This document shows, in pieces, positions 1-9,056 of a stretch of 64,000 nucleotides of DNA. The translations under genes and the position numbers were made by a program. Under the pieces are notes generated by a model. The model made no database searches. It was not told where the DNA came from and saw only the letters and a program-made list of their open reading frames with translations. Position 1 is the first letter of the stretch; the number at the start of each line of letters is the position of its first letter. The DNA comes from Lepiota brunneoincarnata (lineage: Eukaryota > Basidiomycota > Agaricomycetes > Agaricales > Agaricaceae), in the NCBI GenBank assembly GCA_023014365.1, contig JAEBUN010000007.1:310001-374000 (forward strand), written 5' to 3'.

Positions 1-2548
1 GGGGTCCGTCCGGGGGTAGGTCTGTGATAAGATCCATCGAGATGTTCGAGAATGGATGGGTAGAACGGGGTCCAGGGATAGGTTGAAGCGGTGGTTTTAG
101 GGGGTGGCGATTGATCTTGTATTGTTGGCAAGCACCACATCCTTTGACGTAGTTTTTGACAAATGATCGCATCCCGGGCCAGTAGGCGTATTCCTGGAGT
201 TTTCTAGTTGTTTCTGCGATTCCAGGGTGTCCTGCGGTGGGTGAGTCGTGTACTCTTTGCAGTAAGCGGCGTCTGAGGTGTAAATCTTGTGGTATAAATA
301 GCTTTCCTTGAACACGTGGGTGTCCTGAGTCATCTTCTTGGGCGATGTCGGTCTGTTTCTTTTTCTTCCACAGCTCTTTTATTTCCTTTTTAGTGTTTTC
401 GTCGATAATATGGATATGTTGTGGCTGTTCTGGTGTGAAGAATTTGTCAGGGAGTGCAACGACCTGTTTGTTGTCTCTTGTCTTGGGTTCATGATCGGGT
501 CGTCTGGAAAGGGCATCTGCTGGTCCGTTTTTCTTTCCAGGGATGTGTCGGATTTCGATGTCAAATCGTTGCATGTAGGCAATCCATCGGGCTTGTCTTC
601 TGCTGAGGTCTTCAGGTTTTCTCCAGCGGCGAAGGTTGTCGTGATCTGACCATACGATGGTTTTGTGTGATGATCCTTCTATGTGATGACGCCATTCTTT
701 GAGTGCTCGGATGATGGCGAAGAGTTCCTGTTCGGAGCAATGATAGTTGCGTTCGGCTGGTGAGAATCCTTTCGAGAAGTATGCGACTGGGTGTTTAACT
801 CCATTGTTGTCGCGTTGAAGTAGGACTGCTCCTGATGCAAATAGTGATGCGTCGCATTCGATTTCGAAGGGTTTGTCTCGGTCGGGGACCATTAATACCG
901 GTTCGCTTTGGAATTTTCTTTTGAGAGTATCGAAGGCGTTCTGGCATTCTTCTGTCCATTCGAATTTCTTGGTTTTGGACATTAGGGCATTGAGAGGTTT
1001 TGCCCATGTGGCGTATTGGTGTATGAATTTTCGATAGAAGTTGCAAAATCCTATGAATTTTCGTATGTCGCGTGGGGTAGTTGGTGTTGGCCATTCAGCG
1101 ATGCCTTTGAGCTTTGCTGGGTCCATCGAAACTGAGTCGGGAGTGATAATAACTCCTAGATATTCGAGTCGTTGTCGTTCGAATTCGCATTTCTCGGTTT
1201 TGAGGTATAGATCGTTGTCCTTGAGTATCTTGAGTACTTCTCTTGTGAGGCGTCGAAGTTCTTGTTTTGTTTTTGCGTGAATGAGGATGTCGTCCATGTA
1301 AACAATTACTCCTCCATTGTCGATGAGTTTTCGGAATAGTGAGTCCATCATGGTTTGGAATGTTGCTGGGGAGTTACACATTCCAAAGAACATAACCGTG
1401 GGTTCGAATAATCCTCGGGGTGTCCTGAAGGCTCCTTTCCATTCATCTCCCTTGCGTATGCGGATGTTGTTGTATCCTGCTCGTACGTCGAGTTTGGTAA
1501 AGTACTTTGATCCTCGGAGTTTGTCGAGAATATGAGAGATGAGGGGGAGGTTGTATGCATTTTTGACAGTATGCTCGTTGAGGTACCTGTAGTCTTGACA
1601 GGGGCGTAGTTTTCCATCTTTCTTTCCTACGAAGAAGAAAGGTGATGCCATTGGCGATTTGGATGGTCGAATGTATCCCTTTTGAAGGTTTCCTTCTAGG
1701 AACGTGTCGAGTTCCTTTTCTTCATTGAGGGAGAGTCGGTAGGACTTCATGGCAATTGGTTTGAATGATTCCTTGAGTTCAATTTTGTGATCCCATGGTC
1801 GTTGTGGGGGGAATCGTTCGGCTTGTTTCTTGCTAAATACTGGGAGGTATTCGTGGAATTCCGTGGGTACGACTTTTCTTGGGTCGTCGCTTTTCTTTTC
1901 TCCGTGTTGTACGGCAAGGAATTGTGATGCTGAGGCTTTGAAGTTGATTTCTTCGAAGCTTGTGGGCTCTAGTGTGGAGATGTGGTTGAGTTGGTCGTTG
2001 TAGATCCAATCGGGTTCCATGGATTGGATGAGTTCTCGGAATATAGTGTTGTCCCAACGTTCGTTTCTCCAGCGTAGTTGTTTGGCATCCCAGTCGATGT
2101 CTGGGTTGTGTTCTGCAAGCCAAGGGAATCCAAGGATGAGTCTTGGGCTTCCGAGGGAGACTACTTTTGGTTTGATCTCCATATTCTTCCCGTTAACCGT
2201 TAGGTTGAGGGTCGTGTAATGGGTGGCTGTTCCATTTTCGTTAACAGATCCATCGGCATTTCGTACTTCGATGGGTCGATCGAGGGGTGTTGTTTTGAAT
2301 GAATGTTGTTTGACCATTCCGGGGTCAATGAAGTTTCCTGCTGCTCCTGAGTCGAGTAGGGCAAGTAGTTCCACACTTTCGGGTCCTTCCTTAGTGATCT
2401 TGTGTTTTCGGATTCGACAGGGTAGATGTATTACGCGTGCTGACGATTCCTGTAATTTTACAACATTAATATCATTTTGTGAATAGGAAAGGGAAGGAGG
2501 TCTTTGTGGAGGGCTAGACGTGGTGGCTAGTCTCCTTAGGCAAAATCC
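1..2548 (-). CDS. pol: Pol polyprotein (protease, RT, RNase H, integrase N-terminus), partial
   Basis: One frame stays open from just before the gag stop to the left edge of the window, about 849 codons. In order it shows an aspartic protease motif DSGA (2342-2353), a reverse transcriptase with the catalytic YMDD (1289-1300), an RNase H region with an ECDAS motif (about 830-880), a zinc-binding HHCC integrase domain (about 120-260, ending in a CGACQQY motif) and the first residues of the integrase core (SMDLITDLP). Protease before RT and integrase last is the Ty3/gypsy order. There is no start codon of its own; translation probably enters from gag by a -1 shift. The rest of integrase and the 3' LTR lie outside the window. 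Confidence 0.92.
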
Positions 2549-3660
2549 TTAACCAGAGGGGCATCTGGGTGGTTGGATTCATTTGCAAAATGTTCGTAGA
2601 TGTCCTCGACTTCTTCGTCGGTTGCATCTTCTAGTATGTTGTATAGGGAACTCTTCTTCTTGTAACTTGCTTGTCTTCTTCTGGATATCGCATTTGACCG
2701 ATTTCTGGCATCCAAATTGCGGGGTAATTCGGATCGGCGATATATTGTCTTCTTGGTGGGGCATTCGCGGGCGAAGTGTCCAGTCTTGCGGCAGTTGAAG
2801 CATCTCTTTTCTTTGAGATCCTTTCTTTGGGCGTCCGTGAGGATTGCATTGAGGGCTTCGCGGGTGCGTTCTTGTACCAACTGGTGGAGTTTGTCTTCTT
2901 CGGTCTCCTCGTCTTCATCAGCTTCCTCGGCGAGTAGATCTGGCTCGTCCTCAAAGTCGAGGTTGTAGACTGCTTCGGCGAGTTGGTCAATATCCATTGC
3001 GTTAGGGTCTGTTGCTTGATAGGGCAGTGGGACACGGCGCGTAAAAGCATTTCTTTTCCCTTTAAATGGGCGAGTGCGCGAAGTCGTTGGAAACGAGGGA
3101 GTTCCTCGAGTTTGCATATAGTCGCGTTGAGTTTGTAGTATCTGATATGCTGTTCGAGCTTGCTTGAACCAGTCGCTGAGTTTGTTTCCTGGATTGAGGC
3201 TAATTGTCTTGATTGCGACGGGGCGATCCAGCCCGTTCTTGAAATAGTTGACCGCCGCCACTCCATCTCCAAGGTCGGCCTGGTAGGCAAGTATCTGGAA
3301 CTGGGATATGTAATCATCGATATATCGTCCATTCTGTTTGAGGTGGCGGATTCTGTCCATTGCGTCGGCGGGGACATTGTTTGGGGCGAAGGATGTATCG
3401 AGTCCTTCGAGAAATTTCTTCCATGTCGGAAGGGTCTGGCTTCCATCAAGTTCTTTGTTTGATTCCAAGAATGCTCCTCTCCATGTTGCGGCGGGGCCGG
3501 TGGACATGTATGAAAGGGCGAATTGTATCTTGGTCTTGTCATCGGAAAAGGCCCCTGGCTTTGCATCGATGTATAGTTGTACTGCATCCTTCCAGAGGCG
3601 GAAGTAGTCGGTCTCTCCATTAAAGGTTGGGGGTGTATTGATTTTTGCGGAGGAGGCCAT
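2536..3660 (-). CDS. gag: Gag capsid/nucleocapsid protein
   Basis: The first ATG of this frame opens a 374-residue protein. Residues of about 10-190 match the retrotransposon Gag capsid family (start KINTPPTFNGE, later WRGAFLES and YISQFQ). A CCHC zinc knuckle (CFNCRKTGHFAREC) near residue 285 would bind RNA, and an acidic stretch precedes it. The same frame stays open without a Met for about 165 codons upstream (to about 4160) and reads as a Pro/Ser/Thr-rich segment, so the true N-terminus may lie further right. It ends DFA-stop at 2536, overlapping pol by 13 nt in the -1 frame. Confidence 0.88.
   Translation of the reverse strand: MASSAKINTPPTFNGETDYFRLWKDAVQLYIDAKPGAFSDDKTKIQFALSYMSTGPAATWRGAFLESNKELDGSQTLPTWKKFLEGLDTSFAPNNVPADAMDRIRHLKQNGRYIDDYISQFQILAYQADLGDGVAAVNYFKNGLDRPVAIKTISLNPGNKLSDWFKQARTAYQILQTQRDYMQTRGTPSFPTTSRTRPFKGKRNAFTRRVPLPYQATDPNAMDIDQLAEAVYNLDFEDEPDLLAEEADEDEETEEDKLHQLVQERTREALNAILTDAQRKDLKEKRCFNCRKTGHFARECPTKKTIYRRSELPRNLDARNRSNAISRRRQASYKKKSSLYNILEDATDEEVEDIYEHFANESNHPDAPLVKDFA
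2539..2548 (-). promoter_or_regulatory. Candidate -1 ribosomal frameshift site between gag and pol
   Basis: The pol frame is closed by TAA at 2549-2551 and gag ends at 2536-2538, so a shift must happen within 13 nt. The gag codons there are GAT TTT GCC TAA. A Phe tRNA on TTT can slip back one base on the run of four T and still pair fully, giving entry into pol. This is not a classical seven-base slippery site, and I looked for no downstream pseudoknot. Confidence 0.45.
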
Positions 3661-4104
3661 ATTGTTAATGTCAGAGGTTGTGGATTCCTCGTCGGAAGTG
3701 TGAATAGACCCGGTAGTGGGGCTAACTTCGGATGGTTCGGATTGTACAGGGGAACTGGATCGAGGTGGTGAGTGTACCGGTGATCCAAGTGGTGATGTGA
3801 GGGGTGAGAATGTTCTTGGGGGTTTCTGTTGCGAAGTGTTGTCGCTAGTTCTTGTACTTGTTGAGGGTTGAGGACCGGAGGATGGGGTAGATGTTCTATG
3901 AATCGGCTCCCCGAGCTTTGAGCGGGTAGAGGTGGCAGTTCTTTCAGGTGGTGGTTGTTTAGGTAGGGATTGAAGAACTGATGCTGGGGGTGCTGGGTAT
4001 CCTGGGTCTTCTGTTCGACGTTGAACTCTCTCGGTAGGTTGTGTAGGGTATGGTGCGGAACCAGAGGGTGAACAAGTGAGGGGTATAGGTTTTGTTTTCT
4101 TTTT

Positions 4105-4397
4105 AGGGTCCGTGGTGGAGGGGGTGTGAAGTCGGGTTCGGAGTCGGTTGTCGACCAGTCAGAGCTGTTGGATTCTTCGTAGTCGGTGGCAAGGGGGTCG
4201 TTTCGGTTTGTAGACAGGGTGAAGAGGGAAGAAGTCGAAGGTGAAGGTGAGGGTGAATAAACAACGCTTGCGGGTGCGTTATCCCAATCGACGCTTGAAG
4301 GTGCGGATGACCTGTATACAACGCTTACGGGTGCGTTATCCCAATCAACACTTAAAGGTGTGGATGACCTATCAACGCTTTCGGTGCGTCTGACCAA
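4105..4397 (-). CDS. Probable N-terminal part of Gag in a shifted frame
   Basis: An ATG at 4397 opens a frame that reads like protein for about 100 codons: a twofold repeat containing SVDWDNAP, then Ser/Pro-rich and acidic sequence (SDWSTTDSEPDF). It stays open for 588 codons, but after about 4100 the -1 frame becomes the convincing one (Pro/Ser/Thr-rich, running into Gag). The likely crossover is a run of five A on the minus strand at 4100-4104. Either a -1 slip or a one-base indel would join the two. No domain is recognised. Confidence 0.4.
4262..4388. repeat. 57/54-bp direct repeat in the Gag N-terminal ORF
   Basis: Two consecutive units begin with CAACGCTT at 4262 and 4319 and are about 85-90% alike. 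A third, truncated start is at 4373. Both spacings (57 and 54) are multiples of three, so the repeat keeps the reading frame and encodes the duplicated SVDWDNAP segment. Confidence 0.8.
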
Positions 4398-4440
4398 GGG
4401 TGCAGAGGGTATGGTGGCCTGCTCTACGGGGGTGTATCAC

Positions 4441-4545
4441 CGGACAGCGACAAGGCGTGTCGTCAGATACGGTTGGCACTCGGATAGCGATAAAGCGTAT
4501 CGTCTGCCGGTGTGGAAGGGTAGCGACAAGGCGTACCGATACCAC
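4441..4545. repeat. Three roughly 40-bp imperfect direct repeats in the retroelement leader
   Basis: A core of the form GAYAGCGAYAARGCG occurs at 4443, 4483 and (slightly altered) 4519, spaced 40 and about 38 nt apart. It sits just upstream of the first gag ATG in element orientation, in the 5' leader. It could be an RNA packaging or translation element, or simply a minisatellite. Confidence 0.7.
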
Positions 4546-4757
4546 GGGGTGTACGATGGAGGTTGTCCAAAGGAAGCTTTAATCTAATGTTATGATCCGT
4601 GCTCCTTCTGTATCCGAGGATAACTGGAGACGGCCTTCAATCACTCTACAAGGTGTCCGAGACGGTTGGCCTTATAGAGCTTAGTGGATCGCGCTCAATG
4701 AGATAACGAGGGAAGACGCCAAGTTAAGGCAAAGAGGTAAACGACCGCTGTTAACAA

Positions 4758-4780
4758 GATTAAAGCTTGAGGCTTTAATC
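4758..4780 (-). other. Perfect 9-bp stem, 5-nt loop hairpin in the LTR/leader
   Basis: GATTAAAGC at 4758-4766 is followed after TTGAG by its exact reverse complement at 4772-4780. It lies about 20 nt downstream (element sense) of the TATA box, so it would be near the 5' end of the retroelement transcript. Confidence 0.6.
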
Positions 4781-4796
4781 TCTACTTGTACAGGCC

Positions 4797-4804
4797 TTAT
4801 ATAC
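4797..4804 (-). promoter_or_regulatory. TATA box of the retrotransposon
   Basis: The minus strand reads TATATAAG here, about 400 nt upstream of the first gag ATG and followed by no competing ORF on that strand. This fits a U3 promoter driving the element. Confidence 0.5.
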
Positions 4805-4912
4805 CTATGAGATGCTATATACTCGTTATAGGCTACTTGGCTGTTCTACTGGTCGTGCGCAGTCCTGACCATGATGCACATCCTGGGTGATGGCATCCTA
4901 GCGTTATTTATA

Positions 4913-5398
4913 TTACAATGAGTCAGTACTCTCGCTACTGCTGTGCGATGTTCCATCGCTTTCCTCTGACTCATAATCTCCTTCTCCCGATTGTATCTCC
5001 ATGGAGTCTTCTCCATTCTCGCTCTCCATTCTCTCGGTGCTTCCATCCGTATCGGAGGTTGGATCGGTTGATCCATGGTTATCTTCCTCGTCCTCGGGGT
5101 ATTCCAATATATCCTCCAAGGTTATCTCCATTCCTGCTTCTCTCGCCAGGTCCTGCATGGCGGTGTAGTATTCCCCTTCCTCGTCTTCGTATTCTTGTGC
5201 CCGTAGTTGGTCTGTAGTCTCCTGTACCCATCTTGTAAAGTCGAACAGTAATTCTTGTTCCTCCCGGTCTGGACTGTTCATAACATAAAGTAAAATATGG
5301 CATGGTGAACCTTGAGATTGTGGAGGTTTTGCAACACTTGATTGAATTGACATGAGTGGTGAGCATGTCGCTTCCTTTCTCCTCCCGCCGCTTATCAT
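4913..5398 (-). CDS. Small acidic protein, unknown, next to the retrotransposon
   Basis: This is a 161-residue ORF, with a second good start at 5281 giving a 123-residue protein beginning MNSPDREEQ. From there the sequence is strongly acidic and ends in a Ser/Glu-rich tail (SEESDGTSHSSSES). No domain is recognised. It is on the same strand as the retroelement and directly upstream of its TATA box, so it may lie within a long LTR or be a flanking host gene. Composition (D/E/S-rich without stops) makes it more credible than a chance ORF, but there is no homology support. Confidence 0.4.
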   Translation of the reverse strand: MISGGRRKEATCSPLMSIQSSVAKPPQSQGSPCHILLYVMNSPDREEQELLFDFTRWVQETTDQLRAQEYEDEEGEYYTAMQDLAREAGMEITLEDILEYPEDEEDNHGSTDPTSDTDGSTERMESENGEDSMEIQSGEGDYESEESDGTSHSSSESTDSL

Positions 5399-5950
5399 AG
5401 TAATAACTTTTTTTTCTCAGGTACACAAGGTGCTTTCAGATGTTAATTGCCCCCTGGCAAAAGTTGACTCCAGCTATGAGTATCTAGCCATGACCTTTCA
5501 TACCTAGAGCAGTGGAACAGCTGTTGAACGTGCCTGGTGTGGAAATAGGGTGTGGCAGGGCTTGGGGTGCTACTGGGGTGACTGGTGGTGTGACAGTACA
5601 AGAAGGTGAAGGGTGTGCATGAAGTTGTGGGTATGTGGCTATCATGATGAAAGAGCGAATTGTTCAGCAGCTTTTGTTGTTCAGGGGGCCTTGTTCAAAA
5701 ATTTTAGATCTTTTGGGTAGTTCCTGTGCTTGCATATCTGTGCTGAGGCTCAAAGAGATAATACAAACCTTGCGGGTGATCAATGTCACCTATAGAGTGG
5801 ACAGCTGCAGAGAGTTGCATCCGAGCCTCAATAGCTGGAGCTCTGATTCTGGGGCCTCCTGTTCCTGAGATGTTGAAGTCAGAAAATGCGAAGGACTCCC
5901 TGATGATGGCAGCGGCAGCAGTAATCCAATAGAGGAATGCGCACTGGGCG

Positions 5951-6016
5951 CCCTCTTAGAGCTCACTGAGCGCACCCCTAGAGTTTGCTGAGCGCTCCCC
6001 TAGAGCTCACTGAGGG
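5951..6016. repeat. Three tandem 22-bp imperfect repeats
   Basis: Units start at 5951, 5973 and 5995 and share the core CTTAGAGCTCACTGAG or close variants (CCTAGAGTTTGCTGAG in the middle one). This is a minisatellite-like array, outside any gene I can see. Confidence 0.75.
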
Positions 6017-6029
6017 GGCATGCAGCATG

Positions 6030-6400
6030 CGATAGATATCAAATACCACAATATTCTAAGTACGTATTTTAATATTGTCATTGACAATAACCAAGGTATG
6101 TCATACATATCTCCATATGACATACTCTGCTTATTGTCAGCATCATATCTCTGCATGCAATATTTTTTTTAGTTTACACTGACATAATGGCAACATATGA
6201 CATCTATTTAATGAATATTCAATTGTGACATACAATACTGATATTCTAAATATTCTGTTTGTGATATTGAATGAAAATAATAAATATCTAACAAATATCT
6301 CAAGGTGGGATAACAATTAAATATTTATTATATCTACAGTTATGATATCCCTGTTGATATTTTGGCATATAAATAAAGGATATCTCATGCTCAAATATAG
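6030..6400. other. AT-rich block with palindromes
   Basis: This stretch is visibly much richer in A and T than the flanks. It holds two clean inverted repeats: TATTGTCA/TGACAATA at 6073-6089 with a 1-nt spacer, and GTATGTCATA/TATGACATAC at 6096-6125 with a 10-nt spacer. It may be a relic of a small DNA element or a mutated repeat; no terminal repeats or target duplication were identified. Confidence 0.5.
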
Positions 6401-6503
6401 TCGTACGCCAGCAGTGTCACTAAGCTCGATGAAAACTTGCTCCACCCTTCCGATTTAACCCAAAAATAGCCTGTCCCCCTTGACTTTACTCGTCATGTGC
6501 CGC

Positions 6504-7960
6504 CTATAGGGCTCGAGTTTGTGCTTGGATGACAGACTGACATCCACACCGCGGAACCACATCGTCGATGAGAGGTGACAAAGCACTGGCTGTTGGTGTG
6601 TATGACGAGATCATATAATGGAATACCCCGTCTATCCCAGCTCCCAAGTAGCGACAGGGGGCAAGAAGGGAAGGGGGCTGGTTGGACACCACCAAATGCG
6701 GGGAAGGGTCAAAGGATCAGATCCACCTGTCTGAAACTATTGTCAGTGAGTGCATTCTGTGATAACGAGTGACCACTACCTTCAAGCCAAAGCCATGAAG
6801 AATTGGATTCACGATACCTGAATAAAGTCTGGAGAGAATCCCACTAGACGTGGATTTCCCGCCATTGATACACTGCTTTGGTGGTGGTACTCGTGATCAG
6901 AAAGATGATATTCGAGGGATTTCCACATCATCTCCACGTCCCCATAGCGGAGCTTATCCAGTGGGATATGGAGCATTTGGACTCTGCCTCGTTCTAGAAC
7001 TGAGGTGTCGCAACGGCGCTCATGAACATTGGTGACAACCACAGGACCTGACCTGGCAGCGTCCTTCAGAACGGTGACCTTTGGAAGTAGAAAGTCTCCA
7101 GATCCCGGAAGGGGTTTGATCGTCTCAATGAGCAAATACCACTTTTCGGCAAGACAGTGATGGCGTTGAGTCTCTTCCTCGAGTGAGATCTTCACATCAC
7201 CAGACATCATGACATGACCTCGAGTAGTCGCGTTCTGGAGCTGATTTGAGACTTGCACAAACTCAGTGCAGATATCTGGATGAGCTTAGCGAAGGTCGTG
7301 TACTAAAGATCGGGAGTTGAATAGCTGATTCCGGACGACTGAACGGCCCTGCTCAAGCCACTCAAGCGCAAGATCTGGCTGGCCAACGCCAAGGGCAATG
7401 CAGTGGCCTCTCTGGGAATATCGGCAGGGCCGTGGAGTTGAGAATGTCCTGTGGCAATGGGATCTCCAATCCGAGCGACCTGCGGGATGAGATCAATGGC
7501 TCGGCGGTAAGCACCCAAGGCAGAGAGTGAATCCTGCCTAGCTTCCAAGCGAGCCCAGTCTCGGGATGCACGGAGTGAAGGTAAGCCAATGTTAGAGGTC
7601 GCCGCTGACCGAAAATGTGAAATGGCGTTGTCCAAGTCATTGGATGACCCAGTATGATGAAACCGACTCTGGAAGGAGGCTGCGATGCCGTTGAATCATG
7701 CTGGTTTGTCAGGGTGGTCATCAGGAGTGAGCAGTACTGCCTGCCGCCCCTTCTCGATTGCCTCCCTGAGGTCACTGAGCACCCCTGTACGTTGAAACCG
7801 AATCCCAAAGGACACTCTGGGGTTGTTGAGAAGTGCTGGTCTGTCAGGGTGGTCATCGGGAGTGAGCAGAACGGCCTGTAGATAAATTCTGATCGACTCC
7901 TCACCACCGGCGCCCGCATCTCCACTAAGAGCGGAATTGGGAGACAAGCAAGACGGGACA
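6504..7960 (-). pseudogene. TPR/CHAT-domain protein, decayed C-terminal part
   Basis: Minus-strand fragments read in order as TPR repeats (two copies of AVLLTPDDHPD near 7715-7875), a linker typical of fungal TPR-CHAT proteins (AISHFRSAATS, LALEWLEQGRSVV) and the CHAT region (GPVVVTNVHERRCD, LPRIWWCPTSPLPFLP, YMISSYTPTASAL). CHAT domains are caspase-like proteases. The gene is broken: a frameshift near 7398, TAA at 7286-7288 and another frameshift near 6640; an intron starting after VNPILHGFGLK still looks spliceable. The N-terminal TPRs are missing and replaced upstream by a lactonase fragment. Confidence 0.75.
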
Positions 7961-7964
7961 CAAA

Positions 7965-8668
7965 GTGAGCTCACATACACGCGAGCCATTCTACCATCTT
8001 TTGTGAAAGCAATACCGTTCGACCGGGCACAACTTGTTGCTACGACTCGCGCGGCGCCTGTATCGGGGTACCCGATTTGGCATGAGAGGTGGATCATGGA
8101 ATTGGCGACTGGAGCCGAAACTGCAATGATCAACAACCCGGTTCAAATTCGCAACCAAGGGTGACAGACACAAAATAGACATACTTGTCATCCGTGAAAA
8201 ATATTTTGCCACTCGGGTGGACCTTGGCATCATTTAACGAGTTGGACTGGCGTCCATAGAGTTGTTCAAAGGGACGGTGACGTTGTGCGGTGGTTTGAGG
8301 TTGACGAGGGCGATGCTGGGAGGACGGCCCCTCACTCGGCCTCAACGCCCCCCCAACCTCTGCCATACTGATCTTCAACACCCGATTATTGTGGCCCAAA
8401 TCAGTCAGAGGGTTGTGACTATTCGCGAAAAACACCTCGTCCATCCCGCGAACATATATTGGTGCTTCATGTGCAAACTCAAATGTATCGTTGCATGCCA
8501 CCAGTTGTATGGAAGGGTTTGGGCCGAGGACAGGGAGGAAATCGCGGTCGAAGATCTGGAAGAAGGGTACAGGCGTAGAGGTATTGAGGCATTGATGGAA
8601 GGCATCGGTGTGCAAGGTGCCATTTTCTGGGAGGGTTGCAAACGACCACGGGTCGATGAACTAGAGGT
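7965..8668 (-). pseudogene. Gluconolactonase-like (SMP-30 type) beta-propeller, N-terminal fragment
   Basis: The minus strand shows motifs of the fungal secreted lactonase/SMP-30-like family in order: TFEFAHEAPIYV, DEVFFANSHNPLTDL, NNRVLKISMAEV, YGRQSNSLNDAKVHPSGKIF, then PPLMPN and CARSNGIAFTKDG in other frames. The frame changes within the second half and the C-terminal propeller blades are absent. Sequence from the TPR/CHAT gene follows directly, so the two pieces are joined on one strand as a dead chimera. The start region (about 8668) lacks a clear ATG in frame. Confidence 0.7.
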
Positions 8669-9056
8669 GAAGTTGTAACAATGTTGAGAAATTGAATGCA
8701 GGATGTACTTCCCTATCTCGGCTAACAATAATAAATAAATAAATGGAGCGCATTCCAATTTCCCACCATGGCGTACGCAGGGTGTGTTCGAGCTATGTAT
8801 ATCTCTTCACGCATTCGAAACTTCAAATCCAAGATCAGGCAGACTTGCTAATATGATGGACAACCATGCTTTGGCGCTCTATGGTGCTTTACCACATTCG
8901 CTTCGGTGGCTTCGATTGATCATTGCACAGCAACGCTGCTATACACCTTGCCCTTGCTACATTCTCCCCAGCCGTACAAAATTTTTGAAATATCCATCCC
9001 TCATTTTTAGCCCGTTGCGCACGCTCTAACTAAGCAGCACTGGAACCATAGCCAGC

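Larger units (their letters stand above)
1..4900 (-). mobile_element. Ty3/gypsy LTR retrotransposon, 3' part cut by the window edge
   Basis: Gag, protease, reverse transcriptase, RNase H and the start of integrase follow one another in Ty3/gypsy order on the minus strand, so the 5' end of the element is on the right. Pol is open to the left edge and gag is open, so the copy looks young. The right border is not fixed, because the second LTR lies outside the window. A minus-strand TATA box near 4800 and a hairpin near 4770 suggest that the 5' LTR or leader covers roughly 4.6-4.9 kb or more. Confidence 0.9.
5399..6503. other. Intergenic, no gene seen; short repeats and AT-rich block
   Basis: No convincing coding frame. 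Three tandem 22-bp units lie at 5951-6016. From about 6030 to 6400 the sequence turns very AT-rich, with inverted repeats. The left part (5540-5640) is G/T-rich on the plus strand. Confidence 0.6.

Noticed and set aside
2631..3660. Continuation of the long frame from 4397 alongside gag
   Set aside because: Overlaps the Gag capsid and zinc knuckle in another frame, with His/Pro-rich content that follows from the codon pattern of Gag; treated as a shadow.
8138..8150. Sequence GGTTCAAATTC resembling a tRNA T-loop
   Set aside because: Lies in the lactonase relic, lacks the CC end and pairing arms.
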